Below, piece by piece: positions 1 to 13,090 of a stretch of DNA of 64,000 nt (positions are counted from its first letter, which is position 1; each line of letters starts with the position of its first letter). The stretch covers positions 22,808,777-22,872,776 of the forward strand of contig NC_062227.1 in NCBI RefSeq assembly GCF_902686445.1, read 5' to 3'. The position numbers and the translations under genes were made by a program. Below the pieces are notes generated by a model. It saw only the letters and a program-made list of their open reading frames with translations, was not told where the DNA came from and did no database searches. This DNA is from Sciurus carolinensis (Eukaryota > Chordata > Mammalia > Rodentia > Sciuridae).

Positions 1-282
1 TGTTCTTATTAGTTTGACTACATTATTGATTATAATCTTTATTTTATAAAAATATGGTTATTCTTTGTGAGGGGGAGGCCCAGCAGCAGTCAGATTGAGG
101 GATAATGATTGATGTGCAGTCGATGGCTCCGAGGGCTCCTGGCTTAGGACCTGCTGATGAGCACATCTAGCCTAGACTCAGGGTCTACCATTTTTCAAGT
201 TGTTGAATGAATGAAACCTTGGCAGCTGAAACCACAGACTCATTTCACAGGTATGGACATTTGAACTTTCCTAAGTGATTGC

Positions 283-620
283 TACTATGGTTTGAATGTG
301 TTTTCCAAAAGTTCAAGTGTTGGAAACTAAGTCCCTGAATTCACATTAATGGTGTTTGGAGTGGGCCATTGCAAGGTAATAGGAGTAGGTAAGGTCGTGA
401 GGGTGGGGTCCCTATGATGCCATTAGAGGTTTTATTAGAACACTGAGATTTAAGTTAGCTGGTTTGCTCTGTCTTACTATGTGATATCTTCAGAATGTAT
501 GATACAGCCAGAAGGCCCTTGTCACATGCTACCACCTTGATATTGGACTTATGTGAGAAATAAATGTATTGTTTTTACAAATTGCCTGGTTTATTATGGT
601 ATTTTGTTATAGCAGCAGAA
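283..620 (+). mobile_element. MaLR-type LTR (MST/MLT-like)
   Basis: It begins CTATGGTTTGAATGTG and has a diverged middle. It ends with a TTGATATTGGACTT ... GAGAAATAAATGTATTG...ATGGTATTTTGTTATAGCAGC trailer, the typical 3' part of mammalian MaLR LTRs with a poly(A) signal. Old and diverged. Confidence 0.6.
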
Positions 621-647
621 AATGGAGAAGGAAAATGATGAAGAGGA

Positions 648-650
<3 letters not shown>

Positions 651-690
<40 letters not shown>
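651..690. repeat. (CA)n microsatellite
   Basis: Twenty uninterrupted AC units. Confidence 0.98.
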
Positions 691-695
<5 letters not shown>

Positions 696-1885
696 CCTAC
701 CTTTTGTATCTCAAATTTAACATTATTTATATAAGGGTCTTGGAGAAAAAACTTTGGGCCAATCTCAAGATAGATTTCATTATCATTATCACCCCCCCAC
801 CACCTTTCTGGGCATCTTACCTATTTCTCTCAGTTATCTTTTATACCCAGGAAAACTTCCTCGATGCCCTATGCCACCTCACCTCCACCGTAATCTATAG
901 CTGGCTCTGTACCAGGAGGCTGAGCTCCCACTCTAAAACAGTTTGGGTTTGAATCTGGGCTCTTCCAAACACATGCTGCAGTGGGACCCCTAAACACATA
1001 CACAGTCTGCCTGCCCAGATCCACCTGCACATAGATCCTGCCTGACAAAAACATCTTCCATCTGGGAGTCACTCATGACTCGTGTGAGCACCAAAATGTA
1101 ATTTCCCAAACCAGCTAAAGATTTTTAAACGCTAAAATAAGGTCAGTCAGAGAAATAATAGATGCAGTATCTGGCATCCTTAGTAATATTTTGTTTAGTT
1201 TTATTTCTCAGATCAAGGCAATATGAATCCAGAGGGACTAGAATCAGTGATGGCACAAGAAATATAAAATTGGTATAACCCACAGTAGAGCAGAAATGAG
1301 AATAAAGTGACATTAGTGATAGCAGGTCCCCACTCACAGTCAGCTTATGTTGATAAATTCCATGTGTGCACATTAGCTTGAAATGGTTTCAAAAATGTCA
1401 CTTTGCAGCAAGACCAAATTGGTATATTGTTGATCCTCTCTCAGACTATAAATACAAGTGCATGTCACATTGGAATGGTACTCCCATACCCCTCTTGAGG
1501 ACGTTTGTTAAGCTTACTAGAAAACCTAGGAATGCCCCTGCCTCATAAAAATGGGGCAAGCCACTGGTATCAGTAGGCAAATAGGGACTCACTAAAACTG
1601 CATATTCTGGATCCTGATTTAAGCACTAATATTATTATAAAATCCACGCGAACTCTTGGATATATAGGATTAAGTATATGAGAATCTCATAAACATATAG
1701 GTTTTTAAAGACTATATTCCAAATTAAAAACACAACTCCTGGTTAATTTATGCAGGAGCAAATACAATGTGCTTCTTAAGGGACCCTAGTACCTGGCAGA
1801 TGCACAAACATTAACCCTTTAGGAAGGGATGTCCTTTTGTGTAGGAGTCAGACCTCATTCACTGGGCAGCAGGGCTCCTTGAAAA
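691..1885. other. Unique-looking flank, nothing recognised
   Basis: AT-rich sequence with only short chance frames. No repeat family, exon or motif was identified. Confidence 0.4.
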
Positions 1886-2335
1886 TATTCACCTCCTAAT
1901 CTTGGAACCTGTGACTGTATGTTATATTCAATGGCAACACAGAATTAAGGGTAAGTTGGTACGCAGGTTGTAATGAACTAAGTTTAAGATAGGGAGTTCA
2001 TCCTAAATTATCTGGCTGATACCGCAGCATAACATTTGAAGAGGAAGAACAGCAGTAGGTCAGAGCAATGGGGTGTGAACCTCTCAGTCCACACTTGCTG
2101 GTTCTGAAGATGTGGAAGGGGTCTCATGCTAAGAAATATGGGTGGTTTGTAGAAGAGGGAAAAGGCAAGAAAATGGATTCTCTTCTGCAGCTTCCAGAAA
2201 GGAATAAGCCCTGCTGACATCTTGATTTTAGCCTAGTGAGACCTGTGTCAGAATTCTGACCTCCAGAACTATAATTGTGTTATTTTAAGTCATTATGTTG
2301 TGGTACCTTGTTAAAGCAGCAATGGCATAACAGCA
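1886..2335 (+). mobile_element. MaLR-like LTR fragment
   Basis: The text runs CCTAATCTTGGAACCTGTGA ... CTGCTGACATCTTGATTTTAG ... CCTCCAGAACTATAATTGTG, then TTTAAGTCATTATGTTGTGG. This is the familiar trailer of an old mammalian LTR. Boundaries are approximate. Confidence 0.5.
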
Positions 2336-2536
2336 ATATTCAGAATTTAATATTTTATCACTTATGGGCATTTCTATGGTCAAACAGCCTTTCTAAAATG
2401 CATATTTATTTATCAACAGCTCTTCTCAACACAAACATTTTCTTGCTAACTTATCCTAAGGAACTGCTAGTTCATTATCAAAAATCCATTTCCCCCAGGA
2501 AAAAAATAAAACCACACTTTAAAAATCTTTACTTCT

Positions 2537-2623
2537 GGGGCTGGGGAGATAGCTCAGTAGGTAGAGTGCTTGCCTTGCAAGCACAAGGCCCTGGGTTTGA
2601 TCCCCAGCACCCCAAAAAAGAAT
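2537..2623 (+). mobile_element. ID SINE
   Basis: A simple ID with A box (GATAGCTCAGTAGGTAGAG) and B box (GGTTTGATCCC). The 16-bp duplication AAAAATCTTTACTTCT lies at 2521-2536 and 2624-2639 without change, marking a young insertion. Confidence 0.95.
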
Positions 2624-2934
2624 AAAAATCTTTACTTCTATGATTCTGAAATAGTAATTTCATCTTTATAAGAGTCTTAAAGCACATTAAACTTACTTTA
2701 GTACTTGAGTACACTCATAGTGAAAGGTTCCTACTTATTAATAAAAATGTGAAAAGTACATAAATTGGCCTTCACATGGGATTCACTAATAGCATAATTA
2801 CGTGTGTATGTGGGGGTTTGGGATGGGATAAAAATGATGGAGAGAAGAAGGGAAGACATTCTCCAAAATTAAAATGAAGTTTCAAAACTATCACTAAAGT
2901 TGTTGTAAGTTGGCAAAATTGAGAGTTTGTGTTT

Positions 2935-3345
2935 CCCTACATATTCACTAACACTTGCTGTCACTCACAAAAACACTTGACAATGAGATAGTGAAAAAAT
3001 GGCATCCTATAATTTGTTGACTTGCATATATCTGATTATGTGAGAGGCTGAACTTTTCAAATGTTAATTATAGAATACATGTATATTATTACAGAATATG
3101 ATGCTATGCTATAGTTTTCGGTTTACATTTTATATTCATTTTCCTATAGGATTGTTTGTCTTATCGATATCAACATATTCTTTATATTTAGGCCATTAGT
3201 ACTTTGGAAAAGAATATTAGAAATATTTCCTGCTAATATTTATTTGTTTCAAACCTTGTTGATGTGTCTTTTCATGTGCAAAAGTTTTTAAATCTGAAGT
3301 ATTCAAATTTATCAATTATGTCTGTTTTAGGGCTTCCCATTCCCA
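2935..3345 (-). mobile_element. Antisense L1 3' fragment
   Basis: Plus-strand text resembles the reverse complement of L1 3' ORF2/UTR (TGGCATCCTATAATTTGTTG, CATGTGCAAAAGTTTTTAAAT, AAATTTATCAATTATGTCTG). Diverged and without clear ends. Confidence 0.5.
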
Positions 3346-5719
3346 GAGGGCATGAAGATACTTCCTTAGGTATCACTACATGCAATAGCCTTTTTCATCC
3401 TAGTGAACAGACAAAGGGGACAAGTTAGAAGTTGGCATGTCATACACAGCAGATGCTTAAGCAGATACGGAGGATAAAGATGGTGGAAGTGGTTGATGTA
3501 GGTCTAAAACAAATGGTCATCTGGGCTCAATGATCACCTCTTATGGTCAGATTGTAGTTTCTAAACATCAATTTCCCCTTTAAGAAACCAGGGTTTCTTG
3601 GAGAAATGGCCAATTTCAGCTATGGGCAGACAATGCACAAAATGAATTAAGGACATTCTGCAGTCTGAGTCTCTCAAAAATTCAGTTATTCAAAACACAG
3701 ATGACAGTTTGGGCTCCTGTTGGCTGAATGACAATACCCTAAACATCCAAACAATGGATAATATGTTAAATTTTATATATTATATTTAAATATTTAATAT
3801 GTTAAATATTAAAACATATCAAATACATTAGAATCCCTGAGTTCATAATGACAGTACTGGAAATCTTACAAAGTCCTATGGCACTGATTCATTATGATAC
3901 TGGTAAATATGAGGAAAGAATTTCAAACATTTATCCTATATGAACTGCATTTGAGGGTGATGAAACAGCTTAGTAGAGAATAGTACTTAATAAATGCATA
4001 ATGGATTACAGAATTAAGATATCACCAGTTTGAAACTTCTAAAAAATAATGGATTTAAGTAAGTATCATAAGTAGCTTAAAGACCTATTAAGTGAAATGC
4101 TGATGTAGAACTTCATAAGAGATGGACGAGGTTGCAAAACCACAATCCACTAATCGATCTCAGCACTATGTGCTTCCTGATGCAAGGTAATAGAAAGTTC
4201 CAAAACCACCCATGAAAGTTTCCATCAAAAAAAAAAAAAAAAAAGAAAGAAAAAAAAAAGAAAAACCTGGAATCTGATTAAGCATCTAATTCTAACCCCA
4301 GTTACACTGGAAATAAAGATAACACAAAGACATGTCAAATGATACTACGAGAATATATCAGCCAAGATCAGAATGTGGAATTCTACAACCTAAATGATTT
4401 CTTCAACAAACAGGTCAAGGATGGGCCATACTATTCTGAAAATATTACAAACATGAAATCATACATGAGAGGTTAGATGACTTGCCCGGAGTCACAAACA
4501 CATCAGGCATGAATTCAAAGACAAATGCAGGTCTCCATTATTTTTTATTAATTTTTTTTCTAGCACCCCACTCTTGACTAGTTCATAGTCAGAAAAAACT
4601 TTTGAATTTTCTGAGTTTCAGTGAAAATTCATAGAGAAATGAGTTGAGATTCATGCCACATGAAGCGACTGGCAAGATGTTTGAAATGTATAGCTCAAAA
4701 GGCAGCTATAAGGCTGATTTTTAAATATACTAATATACTTACTTTTAATTGTTTCATCCTGAATGAGGGTTCTCCTTTTCCTTATTGACTATCTTTCCCC
4801 TTTTCTTGTGATCACATGATCTAAAAAAAAGAGAAACTGAGCTTACCCATGTGGTAGTTAGATGATTCTTAGGAGCCAATGAAACAGACACAAAAGACAT
4901 TTCCTGCAATATACAGCAGACTTTCAAATTATCTTTCTCTAACTCATTAGCATTTTAGAAAAATAAGGTTTCATCATTAAAAAGCCATCTGCTCATCTGG
5001 GAGCTGTCTGGAAAATAGTGCTGGAAACTTTTAGGGGAAGTATGTACCCAGCGGGTACTGCACTTTCTTTTGATTTCTGATGAAAAGATGAAGCCACCCC
5101 GTCCCCAATCCAAGGAATTCAAATATAATGATCTATTCAGTGTCTCATAATGGCGCTCTTCACTCACAAAGTTAAGAGAGAACATATGCTAGGTAGAAGG
5201 AATCTGAAAGTTCTCCTTGCATATACTATATATATCAAGAGATTTATGGTCCTGCTAAAATGTCTGCCCTCTCCACAGTTAAATGGCACAACAGCAGACG
5301 CATAATGGGATTCAAGATAAATCATAATCCCTGGATTGTGTGAAATGTTGTTTTAGCAGTATGAACAGGTAAGACTCCTGTGGGGACGGCACAGCAAAAA
5401 TAAGCCCAAGTCATGTTCACTCAGATGCAAATTTTTTTTTCTATCATGGAACTTTGGAATGTTCTGGTGGCTAGGCAAAAGGATGTTGTGCTATGGAAGG
5501 ATCTGTCTGCCTAGCACGACAAGGAGAATGCTCGGCAGCATTTCATTCTGCTTATGATGTCTGGAACAACAATGAGAGTTCGTTGAACAATACCTGAAAT
5601 ATCTGAGACTGATTTATATTAAAAAAGTTGAAAAACTTTTGCTTAACTATCCAATTCTAGGTTACTGACCAGAGGCCTCCTTAATATTTCATTTTGACAA
5701 GATAAAAGAACTACCTCTT
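3346..5719. other. AT-rich flank with an A-tract and a possible MIR remnant
   Basis: A long A/G-interrupted A run lies at 4227-4266. The stretch 4460-4540 (AGGTTAGATGACTTGCCCGG, GTCACAAAC) looks like a MIR core. The rest is unrecognised and has no supported gene. Confidence 0.35.
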
Positions 5720-5736
5720 AAAATTACTATCATATG

Positions 5737-5827
5737 GGCTGGGGATATAGCTCAGTTCATAGAGTGCTTACCTCATAAGCACAAGGCCCTGGGTTCAATC
5801 CCCAGCACTGCAAAAACAAAACAAAAC
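5737..5827 (+). mobile_element. ID SINE
   Basis: An ID body with a (CAAAA)n tail. The 17-bp duplication AAAATTACTATCATATG lies at 5720-5736 and 5828-5844. Confidence 0.93.
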
Positions 5828-7084
5828 AAAATTACTATCATATGCCTTTATAATGCATTCATAATTAGCCAACTACTTTTTTAGTAAAACAAATACGGCA
5901 TGAGCTGCCTAGAGGGAAGATCTGGGGTCATTCTGCAGCAGGCCTTGGCACTGAAGCTGAGGTGTTTGTATGTTATTCCTGAACAAGAAAAGTCAAACTG
6001 AGGGTTTTCAAGATGGCAGACTAGAGGGTGGCTGCATTTCATGATGCTCCAGGACTCAGGATTCAAGAAGACAAGGTTTTGAGAGACTTGGAACCAACTC
6101 AAAGCCGCCGGGTGAGTCTCTCCCATTTGGGAGGCGTCCCAGATGAGGCGGTAGTCCTGGAACGCAGGGAACTTTGTGAAGTAGAGTTGCCCAACAAGAC
6201 ACCCCTCCCCCCGCTGGAGTGGTGAACCTGGACAACTGAGAGCATTGTAGAGGAGGCCACTCAGCACAGCGCTTGGAATTGGAGTCACTGCACCCGGGCT
6301 CCAGGCAGCTGCTCGGAGGAGGGGCCACACAGCCAGACGATTAGGTGCAGAACATGGTCCGGTCCCAGGACCTAGGTGGCTTCTTGGAGGAGGAGCCGCA
6401 CAGAGAGACGTTTAGGGGTGAAGCAAAGGTTGCAGGACTGTGGGCAGCTTCCCTGAGGAGGGGCAGCCTAAGGAGACTCTTCGGTGCAGGGAGAGGCTCC
6501 CAGACCCAGGAGGTAGGTCCAGGCCCCTGAGAACGTTGCAGGGTAAGGAAGCCCAGTCCAGGTGGTACTTGTGGATTGAGGGGAACTTCTAGGAAAGGAG
6601 CTGACCAGTAAGACGTCCCCACCGGGTGAGTCTTCCCTGCTGGGCAAGGTTTTCCCACAAGGACGGTAAAACCAGAGACACAGGCCCAAACAGGTCTTGC
6701 CTCAGCCTGCAGCCTAGTTCCCCTTTGGATGATCATTGGTCAACAAGTGGAGGCACCTCTGCCCACTAGCAGGGAATATACCCCACCTGAAGGCCACCAC
6801 CCTACAGAGGCAGCTTACTTGTGGAGCACTGCATTATCAACTTCCTCCAAGACAGGCTACTGAAGGCTAAGAGGGGATATACTAGAAATCTTCAGGGACA
6901 CTTTAAGTCAATAGAGGAAATCTGCAATATCTCAGCGATCCAATGATACCTGAACAATATGAGAAAACAAGGGAAGAAAATGTCCCAAACAAACCTAGAT
7001 ATTACATCAATAAAATCCAATGACAGCATGGCAGAAGAAATGACAGAAAGGGAGTTCAGAATGTACATAATTAAAATGATCAGG

Positions 7085-7163
7085 GAAGCAAATGATGAGA
7101 TGAAAGAACAAATGCAGGCATTGAATGATGAGATGAAAGAGCAAATGCATGCACTGAATGATT
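7085..7163 (+). repeat. 33-bp duplication in the L1 ORF1 coiled coil
   Basis: Two near-identical 33-base units encode NDEMKEQMQAL and NDEMKEQMHAL back to back. This is an 11-residue repeat in the ORF1p coiled coil that would lengthen it in frame. Confidence 0.8.
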
Positions 7164-7297
7164 GTTCCAATCGAAAGTTAAAAGACCAAATACAGGGAGC
7201 AAAAGATCATTTCAATAAAGAGAGATATTGAAAAAAAAAAAAAAAGAAACAGAAATCCTTGAAATGAAGGAAACAATAAACCAAATTAAGAACTCCA

Positions 7298-7396
7298 GGG
7301 CTGGGAATATAGCGAAGTTGGTAGAGTGCTTGCCTTGCAAGCACAAGGCCCTGGGTTCAATCCCCAGCACCGCAAAAAAAAAAAAAAAAAAAAAAA
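7298..7396 (+). mobile_element. ID SINE inserted in L1 ORF1
   Basis: This is a tRNA-derived ID element (GGGCTGGGAATATAGCGAAG..., B box GGTTCAATCCC) with a 25-plus A tail. The duplication AAGAACTCCA lies at 7288-7297 and 7397-7406. It is inserted in the coiled-coil/RRM part of L1 ORF1, so it is younger than that L1. Confidence 0.92.
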
Positions 7397-9948
7397 AAGA
7401 ACTCCATAGAAAGCATAATCAATAGGATAGAACACCTGGAAGACAGAACCTCAGATATTGAAGACAAACTATTTAATTTTGAAAACAAAATTAACCAAAC
7501 AGAGAAGATGGTAAGAAATCATGAACAGAATCTACAAGAACTATGGGATATTTTGAAAAGGCCAAATTTAAGAATTATTGGGATTGAGGAAGGCTTAGAG
7601 AAACAAACCAAAGGAATGAACAATCTATTCAATGAAATAATATCAGAAAATTTTCCACATCTGAAGAATGAAATGGAAAATCAAGTACAAGAGGCTTATA
7701 GGACTCCAAATACACAATATTACACCAGACCCACCCCAAGGCACATTATAATGAAACTACCTAACATACAAAATAAAGACAGAATTTTAAAGTCTGCAAG
7801 AGAAAAGAATCAAATTACATTCAAGGGGAAACCAATATGGCTAAACCACACAGCGACACATCGAGGAAAGAAAATTTCAGACCAATATCCTTAATGAACA
7901 CTGACGCAAAAATTCTCAATAAAATCGTAGGAAATTGCATACAAAAATATATTAAAAAGATAGTGCACCACGATTACGTGGGGTTTTATCCCAGGGATGC
8001 AAGGTTAGTTCAACATCCGGAAATCAATAAATGTAATTCACCATATCAATAGACTTAAAGTCAAGAATCACATGATTATTTCAATAGATGCAAGAAAAAG
8101 CATTTGATAAAATACAGCACCCCTTCATGCTCAAAACACTAGAAAAAATAGGGATAGTGGGAACATTCCTTAACATTGTAAAGGCCATCTATGCTAAGCC
8201 CATGGCTAATATCATTCTAAATGGTGAAAAACTGAAAGCATTCCCCCTAAAAACTGGAACAAGGCAGGGATGCCCTCTTTCACCACTTCTATTCAACATC
8301 ATCCTTGAAACTCTAGCCAGAGCAATTAGACAAACCAAAGAAATTAAAGGGATATGAATAGGAAAAGAAGAACTCAAACTATCCCTGTTCACTGATGACA
8401 TGATTATATATTTAGAGGAACTCAGAAATTCCACCAGAAACTTTTAGAACTCACAAGTGAATTCAGTAAAGTAGCAGATTACAAGATCAATGCTCATAAA
8501 TCCAATGCATTTTTATACATAAGTGATGAATCTTCAGAAAGAGAAGTTAGGAAAACTACTCCATTCACAACAGCCTCGAAAAAAATAAAATATTTGGGAA
8601 TCACAAAAGAGGTGAAAGACCTCTACAATGAGAACCACAGAACACTAAAGAAAGAAATTAAAGAAAACCTTAGAAGATGGAAAGATCTTCAATGTTCTTG
8701 GATAAGCTGAATTAATATTGTCAAAATGGCCATACTACCTAAAGTGCTATACAGATTGAATGCAATTCCAATGAAAATCCCAATGATGTACCTTACAGAA
8801 ATAGAGCAGGCAATCATGAAACTCATCTGGAAAAATAAGAAACCCAGAATAGCTAAAGCAATCCTTCGCAGGAAAAGTGAAGCAGGGGTTATCACAATAC
8901 CAGAACTTCAACTATACTACAAAGCAATAGTAACAAAAATGGCATGGTATTGGTACCAAAATAGACAGGTAGATCAATGGTACAGAATAGAGGACATGGA
9001 CACAAACCCAAATAAATACAATTTTCTCATACTAGACAAAGGGGCCAAAAATATGCAATGGAGAAAAGATAGCCTCTTCAACAAATGGTGCTGGGATAAT
9101 TGGAAATCCATATGCAACAGAATGAAAATAAACCCCTATCTCTCACCTGCACAAAACTCAACTCAAAATGGATCAAGGACCTTGAAATCAGACCAGAGAC
9201 ACTGCATATTATAGAAGAAAAAGTAGGTCCAAATCTTCAACATGTCAGCTTAGGATCAGACTTCCTCAACAGGACTCCCACAGCACAAGAAATAAAAGCA
9301 AAAATCAACAACTGGGATAGATTCAAACTAAATAGCTTTCTCTCAGCAAAGGAAACTATCATCAATGTGAAGAAAGAGCCTACAGAGTGGGGAAAATCTT
9401 TGCCACTCATACTTCAGATAGAGTATTAATCTCCAGAATGTATAAAAAACTCAAAAAACTCTACACCAAGAATACAAATAACCCACTCAACAAATAGGCT
9501 AAGGAAATGAATAGACATTTCACAGAAGAAGATCTACAATCAACAGATATATGAAAAAATGTTCAACATCTTTAGTAATAAGAGAAATACAAATCAAAAC
9601 CACCCTAATATTCCATCTCACCCCAATTAGAATGACAGTTATAAAGAATACTAGCAACAATAGGTGTTGGCGAGGATGTGGGGAAAAAGGTACACTCATA
9701 CATTGCTGGTGGGGCTGCAAATTAGTGCAGCCACTCTGGAAAGCAGTGTGGTGATTCCTTAGAAAACCTGGAATGGAACCACTATTTGACCCAGCTATCC
9801 CACTCCTTGGCCTATACCCAAAGGACTTAAAATCAGCATACTACAGAGATGCAGCCACAACAATGTTCATAGCTGCTCAATTCACAATAGCCAGAGTGTG
9901 GAACCAACCTAGATGCCCTTCAATTGATGAATGGATAAAGAAACTGTG

Positions 9949-9963
9949 GTGTATGTATGTATG

Positions 9964-10000
<37 letters not shown>
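9949..10000. repeat. (TGTA)n(TA)n(CA)n microsatellite in L1 3' region
   Basis: A compound short tandem repeat, GTAT units then TA then CA, lies within the 3' part of the L1 just before AATGGAATATTACTCAGCC. Confidence 0.95.
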
Positions 10001-10001
<1 letters not shown>

Positions 10002-10380
10002 ATGGAATATTACTCAGCCATAAAGAATAATAAAATTATGGCATTTGCAGGCAAATGGATGAAATTGGAGAATATCATGCTAAGTGAGATAAGCCAATCT
10101 CAAAAATCCGAAGGAGGAATGATCTCCCTGATCTGTGAATGATGACACATAGTCGTGGGTGGGAAGGTGGTAAGAATGGAGGAAAGAGGAACTGTATACA
10201 GGGAAAGAGGGGTGAGAGGGGTAGGGGAAAGGAAAAAATAACAGAATGAATCAAACACTATTATCCTATGTAAAAGTATGACTACACAAATGGTATACTT
10301 CATGTAGAAACAGAGAAACAGTATGTATCCCATTTGTGTACTATAAAAATAAATTTAAAAAATAGAAAAGTCAAACTGAG

Positions 10381-12599
10381 CAGGAGAATAATATCACTAA
10401 TATTTCTTTTTCCCCTACATCCTCCGACCTCTCTTAGCAACTCCTTGTCTTCTCTCAAATGAAAACTTATTTCACTGAGCAAACAGAAGAACCACAGGAG
10501 ACCCTATCCCATACTTGGCTAGTTCTGGCTTTCTGTATAAAAGACACGGAAACTTTTTAAGACTTGGTTTCCTCACATGAACAATGTGGAGAACATATAA
10601 TCTACTTTGTAATTATTAGGATTAATGGGATACAAGCAAAGCACAGATATTTGATAGGGGCTCAATAGGAAGAAAGATGTGAAAGAAGCCTTCTCTAACA
10701 GCTTAATGTCATTTGAACAACACTGCTTTTGTTTCTTAGATATCTGGATATCCAGAAAACATGCCCTTTACTCTTTTCCAGTATTTGTGCATTCAGACAG
10801 TGTCCTTTTTCCAAAAGGAACCCAAACAAACCCACCACTGCACCAAGTGGTTAGAGTTCAGGGCAAGGGATGCTAGCCCTCACCCCTGAGAAGCTCACAA
10901 CCCTAGGACAGAGAGGCCTATGGTCAAAAATGACCACAGCATCAACCACAGCAAAAGAAAGCATGCTCTGCTACAGGATGTGTAAAGTGCCAGGGAACAG
11001 ACAAAAGTGAGTGAATAAACTCTGGGCTACAGTTAGGATAAACTTTTCTTCATGTCCATTCCTAGCCTACTCTTCCATGGCAAACTCCTCCAAATGTACT
11101 TTGCAAAATACACTTGGTAATATCTGCAATTAGCTCAGTAGAGAAAAAGCAGAACAATATTTCAAGTTCAAGGTATGCTGAAAGCCTTGTTTTGAAAGGG
11201 CAATCGCTGGACTCATTTCACCTGCCTATTCTCACTTGGCTCACTGGGATCTTACCTCCTGAGGGCTCCATTGAGTGTGCTGATGAAGGAATGAACTGCC
11301 CTCACTCTGATGGTTCTCACCCATGATTATAAAAGAGCTATAGTGTTGAAACATCTATCAGCACAGAAATGCTTACTAGTCCAGAGAAATATCAGACATT
11401 GAACAAATTAATGATCTTGGGATAGGTAATTCAAGGATAATCAAAGGAAACACCCTAATTAAAAAGTGAATGAGCAACTATAGACACAGATGGCAAAACA
11501 GATACCTAACAGAGCAAGACTTGGCTCTTTTCCTCAAAGGTGCATCATTCAGGAGTAACTACAACTTTTTGAATACTCATTTAGAAGGCCCATCTCCTGA
11601 GTATGTTATTTTTTCTTGATTTTCTCTTGACAACTGCTTACACCGGTCCACATGGGGAACATTCCAAGCTGTCAAATGGACAGGATCAAACCTAAAATTC
11701 TTAGTCTTTCAAAATAGCAAAAGATAAGAGATTCTCTTTGTGAGCTCTGTGGCGGGGGAGGGGTGTTGAAAAGCAGGAATATCATAACTGTTCTAAGATA
11801 TATAAAAGAAGTATGATGAATGGCCGGCATCACGTCATGTCTGTATGTTGGCATACAATTTAAAGATATTAAATTCAGAACCAATAGACAGTAAAGTCTC
11901 TGAAATCATCATTCACAGTTTCTCCATTTTCTTTCACTTATTTTTCATTCCCTCTCTAATCTTTTATGTCCCTCTACCCCCTTTAATTTTGTTTCTTTAA
12001 TTTCATACTGAATGTTGCTGTTCTTCCTGGTAATGATCAACTGGTCATACTACGTCACACTTTCCCAGTGCTTCACAAGGTCAGCATTAGCAGATTAGAA
12101 TTTGTATAAATACTGGGAATAAGAACAATCTTTCATGGAAGCAAGAATAACTTCCATTTGCTGTGAGCCTTCACGTCATGTTGTGTGAAGCAAGACTTCC
12201 ATCAGGGCTCTTCCATGCCATCAGTGCTCATAGGGAGAAAACCCTGGCTATGATCATTTAGGAAGAATTTTTAATCTTGAGTCCTAAGAGCCAAAAATCA
12301 CTACTCTTTCCAAGTCCAGGTTCTAAAAAGCCTCAGCAACTGAGAATGGACTTAATGTTTGCATAGCAGCAGGCACTGTGCCACGCAAGAACCACTAGGA
12401 ACAATCCCCGGCATATGCTACTTCTCATTCTTTTCCTTTAAACCTGAACAGGCTCCTCAACCATCACTAAATCTTCACACACAGAACCATCAATGTGGAA
12501 GACAGAGAAAATGAGAACCAGAGCATTTTTCATTCCACTGAGCACCACACCACCCCTTTCCCAAGGCTCCCCATTTCCCCCACAAAAGTGCAAGAGTTA
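10381..12599. other. Gene-free flank
   Basis: Mostly unique-looking AT-rich sequence. A MIR-like piece lies near 10540-10670 (GGTTTCCTCACATGAACAAT). No exon or RNA gene was recognised. Confidence 0.35.
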
Positions 12600-13090
12600 A
12601 TCTGCTGCTTACTCAAAACCACCTACAGACGTTAATAGACGGTTACAAACTAATTGAGCGAGTCTGCAGCCCTGTCTCCTCATCCATCTTGCTTATTCAA
12701 TTTAACTCTCTTAGTCTTCCATAAGGCACTGCTGCTCCAAACAGTCGCTTGCTGCAAGAAAGGCCCTGGAATAACAGGAAGCTAATAGGTTAACCCTTCC
12801 TCTAAATCTGTTTGGCACATTTAGAGCAGTATGTCACATTGTCAGTAATCTGCAATTTATCCCTGGGCTTGCAGTGGATGCTCATTTTATTTACCTCTCA
12901 TAGTTAAAAGCGTAATTAATATTCCACTCTGTAACAAAGATCAGAGATTTGACAAACACTGCAATTTAAATTCTCCATTATAGTAAACATTAATAATCAA
13001 ACATCTTCCACATGCTCCAATGCATAAAGGACACAAGGGCCTGTAGCTGTAATTTAACTTTTTAGTTTTTAATACCATAGCTAATTTCTG
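12600..13090. promoter_or_regulatory. Candidate conserved non-coding element / distal enhancer
   Basis: A repeat-free block contains many homeodomain-type cores (TAAT, ATTAAT, GTAATTAATATT, CAATTTAAATTCTCC) together with palindromic AT motifs and no long open frame. This texture is common in deeply conserved developmental enhancers. It lies about 25 kb upstream of PTPRM. The call is inference from composition; no alignment was possible. Confidence 0.35.

Larger units (their letters stand above)
6003..10363 (+). mobile_element. L1 retrotransposon with both ends but an internal ORF1-ORF2 deletion
   Basis: The element is flanked by a perfect 17-bp duplication (AGAAAAGTCAAACTGAG) at 5986-6002 and 10364-10380. 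It starts GGTTTTCAAGATGGCAGACT, a YY1-type L1 5' end, followed by a GC-rich 5' UTR to 6958. ORF1 starts at 6959, is cut by an expanded A-run near 7230 and by an ID SINE, and continues as LRIIGIEEG ... RHIIMKLPN up to KGKPI near 7837. It then jumps straight to ORF2 reverse transcriptase sequence [14 protein letters not shown] (near 7870). The ORF1 end and the ORF2 endonuclease are therefore missing. RT motifs [11 protein letters not shown] and [13 protein letters not shown] are present, but the usual FADD reads FTDD. The Cys-rich C-terminus and 3' UTR follow, ending at 10363. It cannot move on its own. Confidence 0.93.

Noticed and set aside
569..952. A 127-codon frame containing a Thr-His run
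   Set aside because: It is produced by the (CA)n microsatellite and a MaLR tail. No start context or family match.
2537..2612. tRNA genes suggested by TAGCTCAG and GGTTCRATCCC boxes at many sites
   Set aside because: These are ID-type SINEs with A tails and target duplications. The cloverleaf is not kept, and the 3' ends run into CAGCACC plus A.
8088..9429. Active L1 reverse transcriptase
   Set aside because: Frames are broken by several stops, the catalytic FADD reads FTDD and the endonuclease is absent.
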